A DNA stretch of 64,000 bases from Chromatiales bacterium (GTDB taxonomy: Bacteria; Pseudomonadota; Gammaproteobacteria; UBA6429), in the NCBI GenBank assembly GCA_027076405.1, contig JALTJN010000470.1:1-64000 (forward strand). The letters run 5' to 3'. Every line of letters begins with the position of its first letter. The first letter of the stretch is position 1. This document shows, piece after piece, positions 1 through 7,290 of the stretch. The translations under genes and the position numbers were made by a program. The notes beneath the pieces were generated by a model that was not told the origin of the DNA, searched no databases, and was given only the letters and a program-made list of their open reading frames with translations.

Positions 1-277
1 TAACAAACATAATAACCAGACGAGTGGTTAAGCGTGATCCTGTTTTCCCTTGCCGGTATTGTTGTATTAGGTGCCAAACGCTTTTTCCAATCAGGATGAT
101 TAATAAAATAGTTGCAAGTAAATTGATACCCAGCAAGACAGAGTAAAGACGACCAAACAATAATGAGTTATGAGTGGCAATGCTCATTAAATAGAGCGAT
201 GCCAGTAACAGCACCACCACAACAGCAATAGGCGAGTTACCGGAAAAGAAACGTTTGATTAAGGTTTTAATGGCCAT
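1..277 (-). CDS. NtrY-like sensor histidine kinase, N-terminal fragment
   Basis: This is the 5' end of a leftward gene cut by the window edge; 92 codons are visible. They encode a short basic start (MAIKTLIKRFFSG) followed by two strongly hydrophobic membrane segments at about residues 16-35 and 46-65, then a basic juxtamembrane stretch (QQYRQGKTGSRL). This is the typical beginning of the NtrY/PAS histidine kinase that follows rsmB and the DUF4390 gene in many gammaproteobacteria, upstream of an NtrX-type regulator and trkA. The ATG at 277 overlaps the end of the DUF4390 gene by 19 bases, so the two are probably cotranscribed. The identity rests on membrane topology, a recognisable N-terminal sequence and gene order; the catalytic domains lie outside the window. 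Confidence 0.7.
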   Translation of the reverse strand, partial: MAIKTLIKRFFSGNSPIAVVVVLLLASLYLMSIATHNSLLFGRLYSVLLGINLLATILLIILIGKSVWHLIQQYRQGKTGSRLTTRLVIMFV

Positions 278-858
278 GAAAACCAGTCACTTTCAAGTTG
301 CCATTGTGAAGAAATGTAAGCGATGGGGCGCATGGGTGCGGGTAAAGATTCTATGTCAAGATAGATACGCATTTGTACATAGTAGTCATCATCTTCATCA
401 AGTAAATTTTTATCAATTAATGGAAAATCACGAATGTTGCTTAAAGAATGTAAAGCAGCACTTAAGCTGATAAAGTTTTGTTGTGCACCACTGTTTAAAT
501 TATGAATAATATATTTTTCAGAAAGAGCGTGGTAAAGCAATAAGTAACCTTGTTCAAGTTCTGCAATAGTTTTATCCCACCACCAGCTTCGGTCTTTATT
601 GACTTCAATATTCACGAGTACAATTAAAGGTACACCACTGCGAAGTGCATCAAGCGCATCATCTGAAAATTGCAGATCCATATTGGCTTCAAGATGATAA
701 ACATGATTTTTCAACTTTGTTTCAGCGGCCAGAATTTTAAACCCTTCAGCATAACCTGATACAGGGAAAATAGAGAAAGTAAAAAGGCACAACAAGGCAG
801 CAAATAGAGATTTGCTAAAATAACTTTTTTTACCCTTATTGTTTTTGAATAAGTGCAT
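259..858 (-). CDS. DUF4390 domain protein, exported
   Basis: This is a predicted periplasmic protein of about 199 residues with an N-terminal signal sequence: basic residues, then a hydrophobic core ending near SGYA. The body has the DUF4390 pattern, with a hydrophobic strand after LRSGVPLIVLVNIEV, a charged WWWD segment, and a C-terminal region ending in a Trp-rich SQWQLESDWFSW motif. The function of the family is unknown. It normally sits between rsmB and an NtrY-type kinase, as here. The ATG at 858 is chosen because it directly precedes the signal peptide. It overlaps the end of rsmB by 23 bases. An ATG at 870 would add four residues, and the open frame continues to 960 inside rsmB. Confidence 0.75.
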   Translation of the reverse strand: MHLFKNNKGKKSYFSKSLFAALLCLFTFSIFPVSGYAEGFKILAAETKLKNHVYHLEANMDLQFSDDALDALRSGVPLIVLVNIEVNKDRSWWWDKTIAELEQGYLLLYHALSEKYIIHNLNSGAQQNFISLSAALHSLSNIRDFPLIDKNLLDEDDDYYVQMRIYLDIESLPAPMRPIAYISSQWQLESDWFSWPLKP

Positions 859-2134
859 AAAAGAAACCATCCATTCCATTTTCGCCCGGTAATATTTGTC
901 TACCGGCAATTTGCTGTTGTCCCCATTCTGAATCAATGGGTTGAAGTTCGGCGTCTGCATTTTGTTGAAGAAAGTGTTGTATTTGTAATGTATTTTCTTC
1001 TGCCAGTACGGAACATGTTGCGTATAACAGCATACCTCCAGACTTCAGTAGAGGCCAGAGTGCAGCCAATATATGCGCCTGATCTTGCACTAATTTAGCA
1101 ATATCATCTTGCCGGCGCAGGAATTTAATGTCCGGATGACGTCGAATAACCCCGCTTGCACTACAGGGGGCATCGAGCAGGATGCGATCAAAGGACTTTT
1201 TGTCCCACCATGAGTCGGGTTCAAAGGCATTCGCAGCAAGGAGTTGTGCTTTTAGTCGGGTGCGATCGAGGTTTTCCTGCACTCTTTCAAGTCGGCTTTG
1301 TTCTATGTCGATGGCCAGTAGTTCAATATCATTTTGTTTTTCAAGTAAATGAATCGTTTTACCCCCCGGTGCAGCACAGGCATCGAGAATGCGTTCTCCT
1401 TTTTGCGGGTTAAGTAAAATAGCGGCGAGCTGTGCAGCTTCATCCTGTACAGAAACTTTACCTTCTTTAAATAAAGGCAACGAGGTGACAGTAACCGGCT
1501 GATCCAGATATATTGCATCCGCTGAATATTTAGCTGCCGTTGCATTGATGTCATTATCTTGCAGTAATTGGAGATAATCGTCTCTTTTAATGTGCTGTGT
1601 ATTCACACGTAAGGTCATGGGTGGATTTTGATTATTTGCGAGTAGTATTTGTTGCCAGCGTTTATTTTCAAGCCAGTTTTTTTTAATAATGTTCAACCAC
1701 CATTGCGGGTGCGCAAACTCTGCAACTTCATTATTTTTAATTTGTTGGGTTAATGTTTCTGCCTGACGCTGGTAACTTCTTAATACCGCATTAACAAAGT
1801 TTTTTGCCCATGGTTTTTTTAGTCCTTTAGTTACTTTAACCGTTTCAGAAACCGCAGCATGATCAGGAGTACGCATTTCTATAAGCTGATAAAGCCCGCT
1901 GAGGATAAGTAAATAAACGTCATGGTCCTTGGATTTAAGGGGTTTGCTGATGAGTTGGTCCGCAATATATTCCAGCCGCGGTAATAGACGTATAACACCA
2001 TAACTCATGGCCTGAATAAAAGGACGATCAGAGTCTTCCGTTTTATCTGCATATTTTGCAATGGCATCCGGCAGGTTACGTCCCTGCTGTGTGACCTGAA
2101 GTAATATTTTTACAACCGCGAGACGGCTATTCAT
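836..2134 (-). CDS. rsmB: 16S rRNA (cytosine-967 C5)-methyltransferase RsmB
   Basis: This is a SAM-dependent enzyme that methylates C967 of 16S rRNA. The protein has 432 residues, close to the E. coli length of 429. An N-terminal NusB-like helical domain (about 1-140) is followed by the NOP2/Sun methyltransferase domain. The SAM-binding motif DACAAPGGKT lies near residue 250. The two catalytic cysteines of m5C methyltransferases are visible at about C324 (DAPCSASG) and C374 (YATCSV). The ATG at 2134 overlaps the fmt stop codon (ATGA arrangement), which indicates a translationally coupled def-fmt-rsmB operon. All key residues are intact. Confidence 0.97.
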   Translation of the reverse strand: MNSRLAVVKILLQVTQQGRNLPDAIAKYADKTEDSDRPFIQAMSYGVIRLLPRLEYIADQLISKPLKSKDHDVYLLILSGLYQLIEMRTPDHAAVSETVKVTKGLKKPWAKNFVNAVLRSYQRQAETLTQQIKNNEVAEFAHPQWWLNIIKKNWLENKRWQQILLANNQNPPMTLRVNTQHIKRDDYLQLLQDNDINATAAKYSADAIYLDQPVTVTSLPLFKEGKVSVQDEAAQLAAILLNPQKGERILDACAAPGGKTIHLLEKQNDIELLAIDIEQSRLERVQENLDRTRLKAQLLAANAFEPDSWWDKKSFDRILLDAPCSASGVIRRHPDIKFLRRQDDIAKLVQDQAHILAALWPLLKSGGMLLYATCSVLAEENTLQIQHFLQQNADAELQPIDSEWGQQQIAGRQILPGENGMDGFFYALIQKQ

Positions 2135-3090
2135 GTTGAAAGTGAACTTTGTAATACAGACCCAACAGGTAGTTGTTTGGCGTGACCATTCATAAAGGCT
2201 GCCACATCCATGGCCTTACTGCCTGAAGGCTGAAGCTTGAGTAAGCGCAAGGTGCCATCTCCACAACTGATATCAATTCCTTTTTTATCGCAGGCAATAA
2301 CGGTACCGGCTTTTTCTGTAGAATTTTGTTCGAGGACTTGTGCCTGCCAAATTCGTAAAGGTTTGTCGTTTAAATAGGTAAAAGCAACCGGCCATGGATT
2401 AAAGGCGCGAATCATTCTTTCTATTTCATCAGCGGCGTTTTGCCAGTTGATAACGGCTTCTTTCTTATCAAGTTTGTGTGCATAGGTGGCAAGAGAATCA
2501 TCTTGTTTAAGCGGCGTTAATTGATTGGAGTCTAATTTATCCAGCGTGTCTAAAATAGCTGTCGCACCCATTTCAGCAAGGCGATCATGTAAATCTCCAC
2601 CACTGTCTTTGTCACTGATGGGCGTTACTGAGAGTGATAAAATATCGCCGGTATCAAGCCCTGCATTCATCTGCATAATCGTTATGCCGGATTCTTTATC
2701 ACCTGCGGAAATTGCCCGTTGTATCGGTGCAGCCCCACGCCAGCGTGGTAGTATGGAAGCGTGAATATTTAAACAACCTAAACGGGGAATATCTAAAACA
2801 ACTTGCGGTAAAATTAATCCATACGCAGCAACAACCATAACGTCGGCATTAAAGCTGTGTAACTTATCCTGTGTTTCGGCTTCTTTGAGATTTTCAGGCT
2901 GAAAAACCGGAATATCATGCTCAAGAGCAACCTCTTTAACCGGACTGGCGCGTAATTTACGCCCTCTTCCCGCAGGCCGATCCGGTTGCGTGTATACAGC
3001 AACAACCTGATGTGGCGATTGAATAAGAGCAGATAGTGCGCTGGCAGCAAAATCAGGGGTTCCGGCAAAAATTATTTTCAGTGATGACAT
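2131..3090 (-). CDS. fmt: Methionyl-tRNA formyltransferase
   Basis: This enzyme transfers a formyl group from 10-formyl-THF to initiator Met-tRNA. The 319-residue protein starts with a Rossmann-like segment (IIFAGTPDFAASAL). It carries the 10-formyl-THF hydrolase/formyltransferase signature HASILPRWRGAAPIQRAI around residue 110, with the catalytic Asn-His-Asp set (N108, H110 and the Asp in the AGLDTGDIL motif). A C-terminal OB-like domain follows from about residue 205. Length matches the family (E. coli 315). It lies 58 bases downstream of def and overlaps rsmB by 4 bases. Its partner activity, peptide deformylase, is encoded directly upstream, as in most proteobacteria. Confidence 0.97.
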   Translation of the reverse strand: MSSLKIIFAGTPDFAASALSALIQSPHQVVAVYTQPDRPAGRGRKLRASPVKEVALEHDIPVFQPENLKEAETQDKLHSFNADVMVVAAYGLILPQVVLDIPRLGCLNIHASILPRWRGAAPIQRAISAGDKESGITIMQMNAGLDTGDILSLSVTPISDKDSGGDLHDRLAEMGATAILDTLDKLDSNQLTPLKQDDSLATYAHKLDKKEAVINWQNAADEIERMIRAFNPWPVAFTYLNDKPLRIWQAQVLEQNSTEKAGTVIACDKKGIDISCGDGTLRLLKLQPSGSKAMDVAAFMNGHAKQLPVGSVLQSSLST

Positions 3091-3148
3091 TTAATGGCTT
3101 TTATTAGTAAAGGGCTGGTTATCCGAAGATTTAATTCGGAGTAAATAC

Positions 3149-3652
3149 TTACATCGCATTTCGTTGTTGTTTTTCGAGCTTTTTACGAATGCGCTGCTTT
3201 TTTAGTTGCGACAGATAATCGACAAAGAGTTTACCCATTAAATGATCCATTTCATGCTGAATGCAAACAGCGAGCAAACCATGGGCATTCATTTCAAAAG
3301 TTTCACCTTCCTGATTTAGGGCTTTGACACGGATATTTTCAGCGCGGTGCACGGTTTCATAGATACCGGGTACAGATAAGCAGCCTTCGTCAAATTCCTG
3401 ATCGCCGTCTTTTTCCAGAATTTCAGGGTTTATCAGCACAATTGGTGCATTTTTCTCTTCAGATATATCAATCACTAAAATACGCTCATGCACATTGACT
3501 TGCGTTGCAGCGAGGCCAATTCCTGGGGCGTCGTACATCGTTTCGAGCATATTACTAATGAGCGTACGGTGTTTATCGGTTACTTGTTCAACCGGCTTAG
3601 CAATAGTGCGTAAGCGCTCATCCGGAAAATGTAAAATATTTAAAATAGCCAT
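3149..3652 (-). CDS. def: Peptide deformylase
   Basis: This is a metalloenzyme that removes the N-formyl group from nascent proteins. The 167-residue protein shows all three deformylase motifs: motif 1 GIGLAATQV (about residues 45-52), motif 2 EGCLSVPG with metal ligand C91, and motif 3 QHEMDH with ligands H133 and H137 and a catalytic Glu between them. It resembles the type I iron-dependent form found in gammaproteobacteria. It heads the leftward def-fmt-rsmB block and is divergent from the LysM lipoprotein gene, sharing a 289-base intergenic region with it. Confidence 0.97.
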   Translation of the reverse strand: MAILNILHFPDERLRTIAKPVEQVTDKHRTLISNMLETMYDAPGIGLAATQVNVHERILVIDISEEKNAPIVLINPEILEKDGDQEFDEGCLSVPGIYETVHRAENIRVKALNQEGETFEMNAHGLLAVCIQHEMDHLMGKLFVDYLSQLKKQRIRKKLEKQQRNAM

Positions 3653-3941
3653 GTTTGTTTTTAGTGATTGCCCATGTAAATTTGGATTTTGCTGTATCTG
3701 TAGATGATATTATATTTTGTCGCCGGTTTTTACGCCAGAACCTATTTTCATAAACTTTATCACATCTTTCTCTAGTACATTCGTAGGAAAAGCTGCTAAC
3801 ATGATGATACTAATAGATAAGAAGGTGTTGAGAAGTTAGGAAAATAACTGGATTTTTTGCAATTATTGCACTAAATACTCTTACATATTCTCCGAAATAA
3901 TAAAATTTAACCGATTCGACACCTCTACTTAAGGGAAGCAT

Positions 3942-5171
3942 ATGAATAATAAAATCACTGGCTTGCGACTCGCGTCTGTTCTTTTACCTGCGTTTATGGT
4001 GCTTGGTCTAATCAGTTTAAGTGGCTGTAGTTCCTCACAGCCCGTCATTCAACCTGAACCCGCTGTTCAAGCAGAACCTGAACCGGCAGAACCGATGGAG
4101 CCTGTTGAAGAAGTTGCAGAGGTTCCTGAAAAATCTAATATTGCCGTTCATGATTATCCAGAGCGTTATGTCGTTGTTAAAGGTGACACTCTATGGGATA
4201 TTTCAAAACGTTTCCTTAAAAGTCCGTGGTTATGGCCTTCTGTTTGGCATATCAATCCGGGAATTCGCAATCCTCATTTAATTTATCCGGGTGATATTAT
4301 TGTGATGTATATGGTTGATGGTAAACCGTATATTACACTTGACGGTCAGGCCGGCATGCATCCTGATAAAAAGAATGCTTCTCGACCTAAAATGCCGCGC
4401 GATATAAAACCGGGATTAAAAGTGGTGAAGTTATCCCCTTCTTCTCGTGTTAGCGGTATTCATAAAGCAATTTCCACCATTCCAATGAGTGCGATTCGTC
4501 CCTTTATAGATCGCCCTCGTGTGGTAACCGAAGATCAGCTTGATGATACTCCATACATTGTATCGAGTTATGAAGAGCATTTAATCAGTGGCTCTGGTAA
4601 TCGGATATATGCACGTAATCTTAAAACACCTTTACCTGCTTATAATATTGTTCGTCCGGGTAAAGAGTATGTTGATCCGGAATCGGGTGATGTATTGGGT
4701 TATGAAGCACTTTATTTAGCCGATGCTCGTTTAATTAAAGCAGGTAAAGGTGATGATGAGTTATCTACACTTATTGTTACTAAAGCACTCCGTGAAGTGT
4801 TGAATAATGATATTTTGATTCCGCAAGAGCAACGTGAGCAAATGTTTCAATTTAGTCCTCGTTCACCTGAATCGGAAGTTAAAGGTCAAATTATCTCCGT
4901 CTATGGTGGTGTTTCTCAAATTGGTCAATACATGGTTGTTATTTTAAATCGTGGTGAAGATGATGGTTTGGCTCCGGGTCATGTATTGGCCGTTATGCAA
5001 AAAGGTGCGGAGGTCACTGATTCAAGACGTTTTTTATTTAGTAGTGTCGATTTACCGGATGAGCGTGCAGGTATTATGATGGTCTTTAAGACTTACAAGA
5101 ATCTAAGCTATGCGATTATTATGGAAGAGGATAGAGCTATCCATGTCTACGATCGTTTCGAGAATCCCTGA
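3942..5171 (+). CDS. LysM-domain envelope lipoprotein
   Basis: This is a 409-residue predicted lipoprotein. The signal peptide ends in a lipobox, LSGC, with the acylated Cys at residue 29. A Pro/Glu-rich linker follows (about 32-65). A single LysM domain starts at YVVVKGDTLWDISKRFL (about residues 71-115) and would bind peptidoglycan. The remaining 290 residues have no motif I can name, although the protein belongs to the LysM family normally found between def and dprA in gammaproteobacteria (the PA0020 type). A likely role is peptidoglycan-associated envelope maintenance; there is no visible hydrolase catalytic motif. A good RBS (AAGGGAAG) lies 6-13 bases before the ATG. The gene is followed immediately by a repeat element that begins at the last base of the stop codon. 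Confidence 0.85.
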   Translation: MNNKITGLRLASVLLPAFMVLGLISLSGCSSSQPVIQPEPAVQAEPEPAEPMEPVEEVAEVPEKSNIAVHDYPERYVVVKGDTLWDISKRFLKSPWLWPSVWHINPGIRNPHLIYPGDIIVMYMVDGKPYITLDGQAGMHPDKKNASRPKMPRDIKPGLKVVKLSPSSRVSGIHKAISTIPMSAIRPFIDRPRVVTEDQLDDTPYIVSSYEEHLISGSGNRIYARNLKTPLPAYNIVRPGKEYVDPESGDVLGYEALYLADARLIKAGKGDDELSTLIVTKALREVLNNDILIPQEQREQMFQFSPRSPESEVKGQIISVYGGVSQIGQYMVVILNRGEDDGLAPGHVLAVMQKGAEVTDSRRFLFSSVDLPDERAGIMMVFKTYKNLSYAIIMEEDRAIHVYDRFENP

Positions 5172-5327
5172 CACGAATAACGTGGAGCTAAATAGCGGCG
5201 TTTACCCTCTATAATATATTTTATGAGGGGCACGACGAAAAGCATCCTCAAAATGCTCACCTATTGAATGTAGGCTCCGCTTTTTCGTCAGCTTTTGCCT
5301 TGCTCTTTAACTCCACGTTATCCGTGT
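5171..5327 (+). repeat. MITE-like element with 22-bp imperfect terminal inverted repeats
   Basis: The arms at 5171-5192 (begins ACACGAATAACGTGGAG) and 5306-5327 (ends CTCCACGTTATCCGTGT) are reverse complements with two mismatches. Inside is a second nested inverted pair, GACGAAAAGC near 5233 and GCTTTTTCGTC near 5280. The 157-bp element has no coding potential and its left end coincides with the stop codon of the upstream gene. The structure fits a non-autonomous miniature element or a large intergenic hairpin. No transposase is present in the window. Confidence 0.65.
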
Positions 5328-5394
5328 ACATTATATGTTATAAATTTTCAAAGCCCTTTTTATATTTTCCTGCTAACTATCTTAAAAAATACCT

Positions 5395-5427
5395 CGTCAT
5401 TCCCACATGACTTTAGCGGGAATCCAG
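5395..5427 (+). repeat. Short ATTCCC...GGGAAT dispersed-type repeat
   Basis: The sequence CGTCATTCCC ... GCGGGAATCCAG contains the inverted hexamers ATTCCC (5399-5404) and GGGAAT (5417-5422). This layout resembles the dRS3-like or TCATTCCC...GGGAATCCA small dispersed repeats common in proteobacterial intergenic regions. Only one copy was noticed in the window, so the repeat status is inferred from resemblance. Confidence 0.45.
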
Positions 5428-5548
5428 AAGTTTGAGTAATAAATAATTTGCATTTTTCAACTGCTTAATTGAATTCAAAGCTCTAATCATCAGGTTAAAT
5501 TTAGTGTTACACTTCGCTTACCAAACGGAATTGGTGAGGACAGAGTAA

Positions 5549-6715
5549 ATGACACAAACAGAAAATTCTTTGCGTAACTGGTTAGCTTTATCGCACGTCA
5601 ATAAACTTGGCCCGGTTCGTATTCATTCCCTTCTAGAAATTTTTGCTAATCCCGCTGCGATTTTTGATGCTGGCCGACAAGGTTGGCAGGAAGCAGGTTT
5701 ATCTGAAAAAATGGTGGAAAATTTATCCACGCCAGACTGGGATAAGGTCGATGCCGATTTAAAATGGGCTGAGCAGGAAAATGCCAGCATTCTTACGCTG
5801 GATGATGATCGTTATCCGGCCATGCTAAAAAATATCCCCGATGCACCACCCATTTTATATGTATTAGGTCAGGCTGAAATTCTTAAATTACCTCAGCTGG
5901 CAATTGTGGGTAGCCGAAATCCCAGCCGTGGTGGCCAGGAGATTGCACATGATTTTGCTGCTTATTTAACAGCAATGGGGATGACGGTAACCAGTGGTCT
6001 AGCAATGGGCATTGATGCGGCTGCACATCAGGGTGCATTGGATAGCATGGCAAAAGGATTAAAGGGCCATGGTTTTACTGTTGCCGTGACAGGTACAGGA
6101 TTAGATAGAGTATATCCGGCAAAAAATCGCGAAATTGCGCATAAAATCGCTGAAAATGGGGTACTTGTGTCTGAATATGCTCCAGGAACTCCGCCTTTAC
6201 CCGGCAATTTTCCACGTCGGAATCGCATTATCAGTGGTTTAAGTATGGGCGTTTTAGTGGTTGAGGCCGCATTACAAAGTGGCTCCTTAATCACTGCACG
6301 GCTTGCAACCGAGCAAGGAAGAGAGGTCTTTGCTGTGCCGGGTTCCATCCACCACCCGCTGGCAAAGGGCTGTCATGCCCTGATTCGTGAAGGAGCAAAA
6401 CTGGTTGAAACGGGGCAGCATATTCTTGAAGAATTAAGGGGAATTTCAGCGATTCATTCAGAATCGGAAGAGCAAAATCCATTGTCGGATGTGCAAGCGG
6501 ATATTGAGGAAGAACAGTCTTCAAATTCATTAGAAAATATCGATGCTGAATACCAGCAGGTCTTGAAATGCATTGATTTTGAACCCACATCAGTAGATAA
6601 AGTCGTTGAAAGAAGTGGATTGACTGCGGATGCTGTTTGCTCCATGCTATTGGTATTGGAATTGCAGGGTTACATAATAGCCTTATCTGGCGGCTACTAC
6701 TGTCAAGGCAGGTAA
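5549..6715 (+). CDS. dprA: DNA-processing protein DprA
   Basis: DprA loads RecA on incoming single-stranded DNA during natural transformation. The 388-residue protein has an N-terminal helical/SAM-like region and then the Rossmann-like core with the characteristic IVGSRNPSRGG and TSGLAMGIDAAAHQGAL motifs. These are followed by SEYAPGTPPLPGNFPRRNRIISGLS and AALQSGSLITARLA. A C-terminal winged-helix (DML1-like) segment covers about residues 325-385. The RBS is GGTGAGGA before the ATG. smg follows after 11 bases. With comM further along the window (44.6 kb), this suggests the organism has retained transformation-related functions. Confidence 0.96.
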   Translation: MTQTENSLRNWLALSHVNKLGPVRIHSLLEIFANPAAIFDAGRQGWQEAGLSEKMVENLSTPDWDKVDADLKWAEQENASILTLDDDRYPAMLKNIPDAPPILYVLGQAEILKLPQLAIVGSRNPSRGGQEIAHDFAAYLTAMGMTVTSGLAMGIDAAAHQGALDSMAKGLKGHGFTVAVTGTGLDRVYPAKNREIAHKIAENGVLVSEYAPGTPPLPGNFPRRNRIISGLSMGVLVVEAALQSGSLITARLATEQGREVFAVPGSIHHPLAKGCHALIREGAKLVETGQHILEELRGISAIHSESEEQNPLSDVQADIEEEQSSNSLENIDAEYQQVLKCIDFEPTSVDKVVERSGLTADAVCSMLLVLELQGYIIALSGGYYCQGR

Positions 6716-6726
6716 GAGGAAGCAAA

Positions 6727-7203
6727 ATGAAAGAAAATATACTCGAAGTGTTGATGTATCTGTTTGAAAACTACATGAACGACGAAATTGAGTTTGATAC
6801 AGACGAAGAATCACTGAGAACAGAATTAGAGCAAGCCGGTTTTAATAAAGCAGAAATCAGCAAAGCTTTTTTATGGCTTGAAGGTTTAGCCGGTTTACAG
6901 GATGGCTCTGAACCACTTGCTTTAAATGCAGAATCTATTCGGATCTATACAGATGAAGAAACAGAAAAACTCGATTTAGATAGTCGGGGTTTTTTAATGT
7001 TTTTAGAACAAACCGGTGTGCTGGATCACAATACTCGTGAAATGGTAATTGACCGTGTTATGGCTCTAGAGTCAGAAGAAATTGATCTTGAACAATTAAA
7101 ATGGGTTGTATTGATGGTATTGTTTAACCAACCTGGACGTGAAGCTGCTTATGCATGGATGGAAGATTTAGTCTTTGATGAAATGCCGGGTATTCTGCAT
7201 TAA
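6727..7203 (+). CDS. smg: Smg family protein
   Basis: This is a 158-residue acidic protein of the Smg (DUF494) family. It is recognised from the N-terminal ILEVLMYLFENYMNDE and the C-terminal LEQLKWVVLMVLFNQPG...AYAWMEDLV patterns. Its function is not established, but it is nearly always found next to dprA and topA in gammaproteobacteria. The ATG at 6727 is chosen because AGAGGAAG lies 4-11 bases upstream and the family begins MKENILEVL; the frame remains open upstream to 6637 inside dprA. It ends before a clear terminator at 7245-7270. Confidence 0.93.
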   Translation: MKENILEVLMYLFENYMNDEIEFDTDEESLRTELEQAGFNKAEISKAFLWLEGLAGLQDGSEPLALNAESIRIYTDEETEKLDLDSRGFLMFLEQTGVLDHNTREMVIDRVMALESEEIDLEQLKWVVLMVLFNQPGREAAYAWMEDLVFDEMPGILH

Positions 7204-7244
7204 GATGCATCGGGAATGCTAAAAATACAGCAACAATAATTCAG

Positions 7245-7270
7245 TGCCCGCTAATGCGGGCATTTCCTTT
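7245..7270 (+). terminator. Rho-independent terminator after smg
   Basis: The stem TGCCCGC (7245-7251) pairs with GCGGGCA (7256-7262) across a TAAT loop, followed by TTTCCTTTT. It separates dprA-smg from topA. Confidence 0.8.
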
Positions 7271-7290
7271 TATGACATGGTTTAAAAGTT

